This document shows positions 13,317 through 17,287 of a stretch of DNA of 17,287 nt, piece by piece. Origin of the DNA: Bacillota bacterium (GTDB lineage Bacteria > Bacillota > Clostridia > Christensenellales > UBA1242). The notes beneath the pieces were generated by a model. That model was given only the letters and a program-made list of their open reading frames with translations. It was not told the origin of the DNA and did not search any database. Each line of letters begins with the position of its first letter. Within the stretch, counting starts at the first letter, position 1. A program made the translations under genes and the position numbers. Location of the stretch: NCBI GenBank assembly GCA_009780625.1, contig WQZR01000013.1, forward strand, positions 1-17,287. Reading direction: 5' to 3'.

Positions 13317-13781
13317 TTACATAGTTTCAGGAGTGATGAATTTTGCTTTCTCTTTTGGAAAACCTCCAGCACCCGTAAGGTTGTGAGAACCTCCAGCCAT
13401 ATATTCATGCTCGCGAGTTTTTAACTCTGCAAGATTAAATTCAACAATTTCCATTGCTCTGCCCATAGTAAGACCATATTTCTTTGCATCTTTTGGACCG
13501 AAGTCTTTTTTGAAATCTTCAACTGTGTCATAAACCACTGGAGTGAGCAACATTTCTGATTCGAAATGTTTTTCTGCTTCTGACATCATAGCGTCTCTTG
13601 TTTCTCTAGTTTTTTCGAATTTCGAGCGAATGGTTTCTGCTCTTTTCATCAAAGCGCGATAGCCAATGTTGTCAACAAGTTTTTCGTTAACTGGATACAT
13701 TTTCATTTCTTTAATCACAATTGCGTGCTCTGCAATATTTGCGCGCATTTCTTCTTCTGCTTGTTTTAGTTTTTTGTCCAT
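13317..13781 (-). CDS. Hypothetical helical protein
   Basis: The 154-residue soluble protein is not recognised. Residues 1-85 are strongly helical and charged, possibly coiled coil: MDKKLKQAEEEMRANIAEHA, then ALMKRAETIRSKFEKTRETR. A segment follows with VVYDTVEDFKKDFGPKDAKKYG, and the tail has a Gly-rich stretch (AGGSHNLTGAGGFPKE). Methionine is frequent. AAAGGAG precedes the ATG at good spacing, and a promoter with TTGAAT and TACAAT lies just upstream. It converges on purC across a shared terminator. Codon use looks like that of the neighbours, so the frame is probably real. Confidence 0.8.
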   Translation of the reverse strand: MDKKLKQAEEEMRANIAEHAIVIKEMKMYPVNEKLVDNIGYRALMKRAETIRSKFEKTRETRDAMMSEAEKHFESEMLLTPVVYDTVEDFKKDFGPKDAKKYGLTMGRAMEIVEFNLAELKTREHEYMAGGSHNLTGAGGFPKEKAKFITPETM

Positions 13782-13812
13782 GTTTTTCTCCTTTGTCTAA
13801 CTCTATATATTT

Positions 13813-13840
13813 ATTGTATCACTCTTTTAGCATAATTCAA
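13813..13840 (-). promoter_or_regulatory. Promoter of the helical protein gene
   Basis: On the minus strand, the -35 TTGAAT (13840-13835), a 16-bp spacer and the -10 TACAAT (13818-13813) with TG before it. The -35 lies within the last codons of the upstream GNAT-like gene. Confidence 0.6.
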
Positions 13841-14429
13841 AAACCCAACATTCGAGGTTCTGCATAAATGTTTCAAAGTCGATAAAATATATATTTCCAA
13901 AATTTCTGCTTTTTCTGTGAAAACAAAACCCAAGTTTTTTCAGAAGTTTTTCACCTTCTCTTGTCCAACCTGTTGTCCAGATTTTGTCTATTCTAATACC
14001 CTTCAAAATTGCCGCATTGAAAGCTTGATAAACAGATTTTAAAACAGACTTATAAACCTTTTTGCTTCTATGATTTTTGTCTATGCAAAGTGTTTCAAAA
14101 TATAGTTGGTTTGTTCCTTCATATATATCTTTCTTTAGGTTTTCAAATTGAATGTCGACCTCAACCAAGCAACCGCTTTCCACAAGTTTTTGGGTTTCAT
14201 CATTAAAAATAAAACAATTCCAATATGCAACAACTTCTTCGTCTTTTTTAAAAACACGCCAAAAATCTGTGGTTGCTTTAAATATGTCTACCCAACCAAT
14301 ATTGTTATCAAATTCGTATTCCAAACCATTTTTTAAATCAAGTTTTTGAAGTTCTTCAAGCAACAACAAAAGGTCTGCTTCCAACACCTTTAAATCGTTA
14401 TTCGTAATCTCTCTAACACTGCTTGTCAT
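13827..14429 (-). CDS. GNAT-like acetyltransferase family protein
   Basis: The 200-residue protein has the order of a GNAT fold. Strands about 55-75 (FWRVFKKDEEVVAYWNCFIF) lead to a central strand LYFETLCIDKNHRSKKVY (109-126), which stands where the acetyl-CoA loop (normally Q/R-x-x-G-x-G/A) should be. It is followed by the helix KSVYQAFNAAILKG (131-144) and the final EKLLKKLGFCFHRKSRNFG (160-178), the usual A...Y...GF element. The pyrophosphate loop is degenerate (HRSKKV, no glycines), so acetyl-CoA binding is uncertain. A promoter and GGAG precede the start. Substrate is unknown. Confidence 0.75.
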   Translation of the reverse strand: MTSSVREITNNDLKVLEADLLLLLEELQKLDLKNGLEYEFDNNIGWVDIFKATTDFWRVFKKDEEVVAYWNCFIFNDETQKLVESGCLVEVDIQFENLKKDIYEGTNQLYFETLCIDKNHRSKKVYKSVLKSVYQAFNAAILKGIRIDKIWTTGWTREGEKLLKKLGFCFHRKSRNFGNIYFIDFETFMQNLECWVFELC

Positions 14430-14459
14430 CTAACTCCATCTTATGCTTTATATTAGCAC

Positions 14460-14488
14460 AATATAAAACAGAACTAAATAAAAAACAA
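14460..14488 (-). promoter_or_regulatory. Promoter of the GNAT-like gene
   Basis: On the minus strand, the -35 TTGTTT (14488-14483), a 17-bp spacer and the -10 TATATT (14465-14460), about 30 bases before the ATG at 14429. Confidence 0.55.
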
Positions 14489-14491
14489 TGT

Positions 14492-15043
14492 TTATAGTTT
14501 GAAAGTATTAGAAAGGAAGGCTATTGCTTGGTTTTTAACTTCTTCTGTTGTTGTGGTTGTGTCTACCCTAATAACAAGTGTTGGAACTCGTGCTTGGCAA
14601 AATGCAATTTCTGGCAATGTTTGTTCATCCCAAACAGCCAATCTTTTTAAAATAAGTGCGTCGTCATCTCTTCCGCGTTTTGCAGAACGAGAAAGACTTG
14701 TTTCTGGTGTTGCCAAAATTGCAATCAATCCATCGGGTTTTCCTTCATATGTGTCGGCAAGAAATGTTGGAATAAAATGGTCTAAAAACAAAACCCCGCT
14801 GTCTGCTTTCTCGATTGCGTTTTTAAACACAGGGCCCGAGAGCGAAAGCGGGGTGTATATGCCACTTTGAATATAAGAATTGATTTCGTTTCCAAGTGTT
14901 GTGCCTCTTGCAACTTCTGCTCTAAGACTTCCACTTGCTGAAAGAATTTCAACTTTGTTTTTAAAGTGTTCCGAAAGGTCTTTTAGAAGAGTGCTTTTTC
15001 CAGAACTTGGGTTGCCTATAAATGTGATTAGAGTTTTATTCAT
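14492..15043 (-). CDS. Adenylate-kinase-like P-loop nucleotide kinase
   Basis: I choose ATG 15043, which has AAGGAG at good spacing (15056-15051), giving 183 residues. A TTG at 15061 would add six residues but overlaps that site. The P-loop is GNPSSGKST (10-18). ASGSLRAEVARGTTLGNEINSYIQSGIYTP (36-65) follows the adenylate-kinase NMP-binding pattern (G..lR......t.lG.....y...G..vP). LDHFIPTFLAD (88-97) takes the place of LDGFPRT. RSAKRGRDDD (119-128) carries the arginine-aspartate pair of the second half, followed by a RL..w...T.P.I segment. There is no room for a normal LID domain. It is a nucleotide-kinase paralogue, not standard Adk; the substrate is uncertain. Confidence 0.85.
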   Translation of the reverse strand: MNKTLITFIGNPSSGKSTLLKDLSEHFKNKVEILSASGSLRAEVARGTTLGNEINSYIQSGIYTPLSLSGPVFKNAIEKADSGVLFLDHFIPTFLADTYEGKPDGLIAILATPETSLSRSAKRGRDDDALILKRLAVWDEQTLPEIAFCQARVPTLVIRVDTTTTTEEVKNQAIAFLSNTFKL

Positions 15044-15063
15044 AAATCTTCTCCTTTGCATTT

Positions 15064-15091
15064 AAAAAAAACTGGAGTAAACCAGTTTTTT
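15064..15091 (-). terminator. Terminator/attenuator between the small membrane protein and the kinase-like gene
   Basis: On the minus strand, ACTGG-TTTACT-CCAGT is followed by a run of eight T. The stem begins at the stop codon of the 15090 gene, and the T run ends about eight bases before the ribosome binding site of the kinase-like gene. Confidence 0.8.
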
Positions 15092-15431
15092 ATTTTTGAA
15101 GTCCAAACCATTTTTCGCGCATCTTAACCCCAACAATAACGAAAGGAATAATTGCTGCAAACATAAGCCCTGTTGTAGTCCATGTCAGCCAGAGATAACA
15201 TGTTTCGAGCCATGCAATATCCATCCACATCAATGCCATAAGAATGTTTATAACCATCAGCATTATGCTGACAAATCTGCCAAGATTCTTTTTGTTGACC
15301 TTATCTCTTGCTTCTTTTGGCAAAAACATCATACCGTTTATAAGTATTGTAGCCTTACCCATAGAAAGAACTATTGCTAAAACCGTAAGTAAACCAATCG
15401 TAATCCCAAATGTTATATGAACTGGAAGCAT
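15090..15431 (-). CDS. Small membrane protein, unknown function
   Basis: The start is set at ATG 15431 because AAAGGAG lies nine bases upstream; a GTG at 15452 would put that site inside the gene. The 113-residue product has hydrophobic segments at about 5-23 (HITFGITIGLLTVLAIVLS), 53-69 (FVSIMLMVINILMALMW) and 81-100 (LTWTTTGLMFAAIIPFVIVG). The loop between the first two is basic (PKEARDKVNKKNLGR). This resembles DUF3784-like three-span proteins of Firmicutes, but the match is only general. A TATAAT promoter lies just upstream, and the stop codon is inside a hairpin. Confidence 0.8.
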   Translation of the reverse strand: MLPVHITFGITIGLLTVLAIVLSMGKATILINGMMFLPKEARDKVNKKNLGRFVSIMLMVINILMALMWMDIAWLETCYLWLTWTTTGLMFAAIIPFVIVGVKMREKWFGLQK

Positions 15432-15464
15432 ATCAGTTTCTCCTTTATTCACAAATTTAACTGT

Positions 15465-15473
15465 ATTATAGCA
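15465..15473 (-). promoter_or_regulatory. Extended -10 promoter of the small membrane protein gene
   Basis: On the minus strand TGCTATAAT, hexamer TATAAT at 15470-15465, about 34 bases before the ATG at 15431. It lies directly after the stop codon of the nuclease-family gene, in a gap that has no clear terminator. Confidence 0.55.
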
Positions 15474-15479
15474 TAAAAA

Positions 15480-16697
15480 CTACAGTTTTGCGGCAAGCAG
15501 CTTTTTAACGTGGTCTGCGTATTTGCCATTTATGTAGTTAGTAAATCGTTGTTCAATGAGTTCTAGAGTATCATCAAAATCTTGGCGACTCTTAAACATG
15601 TTGTTTATTTCAACAAGATTAAGTAATTTTTCATAGTATAGTTCGCGTTTTGTTGCAGTGCCTTTTGTTTGAAATTCTTTTAGGTTAGGAGAAAAGCCTG
15701 TTGCAGTGCAGGCGGCTCTAAGTTTATTTGCATCATCGCTTCTAAGTTTTGGGAAAAGAAATAATTCTGGCTTCTTTGTGTCTGTAGCGACTACAACCTC
15801 AATTTCAAAAAGGTTAGGGTGTTTTGCGTCCAGTATGGCATCTGTAAATGTATGATATCTCACCGCTTGTGCAGTTGTTTTTGCTTTAAGTTTTAGTTTG
15901 TCCGCAACTTCGCGAATTTTTTGAGCAACAACAGCTTCCATTTTGCAATTTTCGCGGATTAAATCAATTGCCTTTTTGTGGTCAAAATATAAACCTATGC
16001 AAATATCTTTAAATTCTTCGTCTTCCATATAATCTCTCCTTAACAAAATTTCATAATCATTTATTAAATGTTTCACACTATCTGGCGTGTTTGGAGCAAG
16101 TTGAACTTGTTTCATAGATTCGCACACATCTTTATAATCAATTTCAAGCCACGTTGGGATGCTTGGCATATCACGACGCGGAGTGAGGAAAAGACGCAGA
16201 TGTTTATACGGAGTTGGAAACGCTGCTTGCATACGGTCTTGATAACGTTGCAGTTGATTACTTGTCACATCTTCTTTTGCGTTGATTTTGTTTTCAATTG
16301 TGATAATAAATTGTTGCTTCTTAAAAACTATAACAAGGTCAATTTGGCTATCGTTCTTCTCTGGGTGGACTTTACTAACGAAATATTCTCGGCTTACAGT
16401 TATTGATGAACTAGATTCATTTAAAAGGTCTAAAAGAGAAGCTCGCAACTCGTCGGCAAGTGGGGAAGGGTTTTTGCTAATTTTTGTTAGTAGTTCTTTA
16501 AGAAAGGTTTTTCCAACAGAACCGCTCACAGAAGGGTTACACAAATAAGCAAGCATTTGACTATGCTTTATTTCCCACTCAGTAATCTGCAATATATCGA
16601 AAACATTATCTTTGTCGAAAACTTTTAAACTATCTGTTTTGCCTATAGAACTTACAAACTTTGCAAGACTGGCTAGTTCATTTTCGTACGTACTCAA
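15480..16697 (-). CDS. PD-(D/E)XK nuclease superfamily protein (PDDEXK_4-like)
   Basis: The 405-residue protein starts at TTG 16697, fixed by AAGGAG seven bases upstream. The N-terminal EIKHSQMLAYLCNP (42-55) matches the E..HS..LAwLL.P opening of the PF14281-type family. Possible active-site residues are Glu104 (SREYF), Asp120 (DSQIDLVIVF) and the Glu135-Asn-Lys137 of FIITIENKINA. The following SNQLQRYQDRM and KHLRLFLTPRRD also fit the family. The C-terminal half is unrecognised. Such proteins are found alone or near defence and mobile genes; their DNA target is generally unknown. It follows directly behind tRNA-Arg and may share its transcript. No methylase or specificity subunit is nearby, so a restriction role is not supported. 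Confidence 0.87.
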   Translation of the reverse strand: MSTYENELASLAKFVSSIGKTDSLKVFDKDNVFDILQITEWEIKHSQMLAYLCNPSVSGSVGKTFLKELLTKISKNPSPLADELRASLLDLLNESSSSITVSREYFVSKVHPEKNDSQIDLVIVFKKQQFIITIENKINAKEDVTSNQLQRYQDRMQAAFPTPYKHLRLFLTPRRDMPSIPTWLEIDYKDVCESMKQVQLAPNTPDSVKHLINDYEILLRRDYMEDEEFKDICIGLYFDHKKAIDLIRENCKMEAVVAQKIREVADKLKLKAKTTAQAVRYHTFTDAILDAKHPNLFEIEVVVATDTKKPELFLFPKLRSDDANKLRAACTATGFSPNLKEFQTKGTATKRELYYEKLLNLVEINNMFKSRQDFDDTLELIEQRFTNYINGKYADHVKKLLAAKL

Positions 16698-16715
16698 ATG
16701 TTTTCTCCTTGGTTT

Positions 16716-16792
<77 letters not shown>

Positions 16793-16803
16793 ACGATAGA
16801 AGA

Positions 16804-16831
16804 AGTATAACATAATACACAAAAAAGTCTA
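16804..16831 (-). promoter_or_regulatory. Promoter of tRNA-Arg
   Basis: On the minus strand, the -35 TAGACT (16831-16826), a 16-bp spacer and the -10 TATACT (16809-16804) with TG one base before it. The tRNA 5' end is 12 bases beyond the -10. Confidence 0.55.
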
Positions 16832-16849
16832 CATGTCATATATATCTTT

Positions 16850-17287
16850 ATGAAAATAAAAGTTGCAGTTTTAGGCTATGGAAATCTGGGGAAGGGTATA
16901 GAAAAAGAAATTATAAACTTTCCAGACATGGAACTTGTGAGAATCTTCACAAGAGAAACAGAAGAAGAGTTGGAAAACTATATAAATAAACTCGATGTCT
17001 TATTTCTTTGTGTGGGTTCGGCAACGGATTTGCCAAAGGCAATCAATAGATGGGGAAAACTTTTTAACACTGTAGATAGCTATGATAATCATAAAAATAT
17101 GGAAGCCCACCTTAGAATGGTGAAAAAGATTGCTGAAACTCATAAAAAAACGATAATCACCGCAACAGGCTGGGACCCCGGTTTGTTTAGCATAATGCGT
17201 GTTCTGTTTGAATCTGTTCTGCCAAAAGCAAAAGCATACACATTTTGGGGAAAGGGCATAAGCCAAGGGCACAGCCAAGCAATAAGA
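16850..17287 (+). CDS. ddh: meso-Diaminopimelate D-dehydrogenase, C-terminus cut by window edge
   Basis: Ddh makes meso-diaminopimelate directly from tetrahydrodipicolinate, ammonia and NADPH, for lysine and cell wall. The 146 visible codons run to the window edge; the whole enzyme is about 325 residues. The N-terminus is KVAVLGYGNLGKGIEKEI with the dinucleotide-binding GYGNLG loop, followed by FLCVGSATDLP, NTVDSYDNH (73-81), ATGWDPGLFSIMRVL and FWGKGISQGHSQAIR, all family hallmarks. No ribosome binding site precedes the ATG. A TATATA lies only a few bases upstream (TGTCATATATATCTTT), so a leaderless transcript is possible. It diverges from tRNA-Arg across 57 bp. Cell-wall use implies DAP-type peptidoglycan. 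Confidence 0.95.
   Translation, partial: MKIKVAVLGYGNLGKGIEKEIINFPDMELVRIFTRETEEELENYINKLDVLFLCVGSATDLPKAINRWGKLFNTVDSYDNHKNMEAHLRMVKKIAETHKKTIITATGWDPGLFSIMRVLFESVLPKAKAYTFWGKGISQGHSQAIR

Noticed and set aside
15480..16697. PD-(D/E)XK protein as a restriction-modification or defence system
   Set aside because: No methyltransferase, specificity subunit or other defence gene is nearby; only the nuclease-family fold is supported.

Overview
The window looks like chromosomal DNA from a low-GC, Gram-positive-type (Firmicutes/Clostridia-like) bacterium, probably an uncultured one. The signs are AT-rich intergenic DNA, strong AGGAG-type ribosome binding sites, GTG and TTG starts, TGA used as a stop, mini-ribonuclease III (mrnC), the SecA/ComF neighbourhood, meso-diaminopimelate dehydrogenase and a lipobox lipoprotein. 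I name no genus.

Left edge (1-1392, minus strand): a ComF-family phosphoribosyltransferase, cut off by the window edge, sits in a one-base-overlap operon behind a small XRE-type repressor. The repressor's upstream DNA carries two near-identical palindromic boxes. Next comes a RAYT-type Y1/HUH transposase whose own reading frame contains two perfect 28-bp copies of a REP-like palindrome in opposite orientation. This block is the most accessory-looking part of the window.

Centre left (1505-9149, plus strand): secA with its own UUCG-loop terminator. A cluster with tight spacing follows: small membrane protein, rlmB, MBG-like lipoprotein, ABC exporter, DnaX-like small protein, mrnC, then a DUF4190-like membrane protein ending at a terminator. 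RlmB and MrnC both act on 23S rRNA, so the cluster keeps a ribosome-maturation pair with an export unit placed between them. Extended -10 motifs TGATATAAT recur and split the cluster into sub-units; the ABC exporter appears to be leaderless.

Centre right (9150-13313): a 69-aa protein with a strong promoter converges on dnaN across a bidirectional terminator. A membrane-anchored beta-propeller-like protein follows, then an orphan short-type purC that ends at another bidirectional terminator.

Right (13317-17287): a minus-strand series of an unknown coiled-coil-like protein, a GNAT-like protein, an adenylate-kinase-like P-loop protein, a small membrane protein and a PD-(D/E)XK nuclease-family protein. 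The nuclease gene starts only 18 bp after the CCA end of tRNA-Arg(ACG). The divergent ddh gene runs off the right edge. No CRISPR array, rRNA or complete insertion sequence with recognisable ends was seen.
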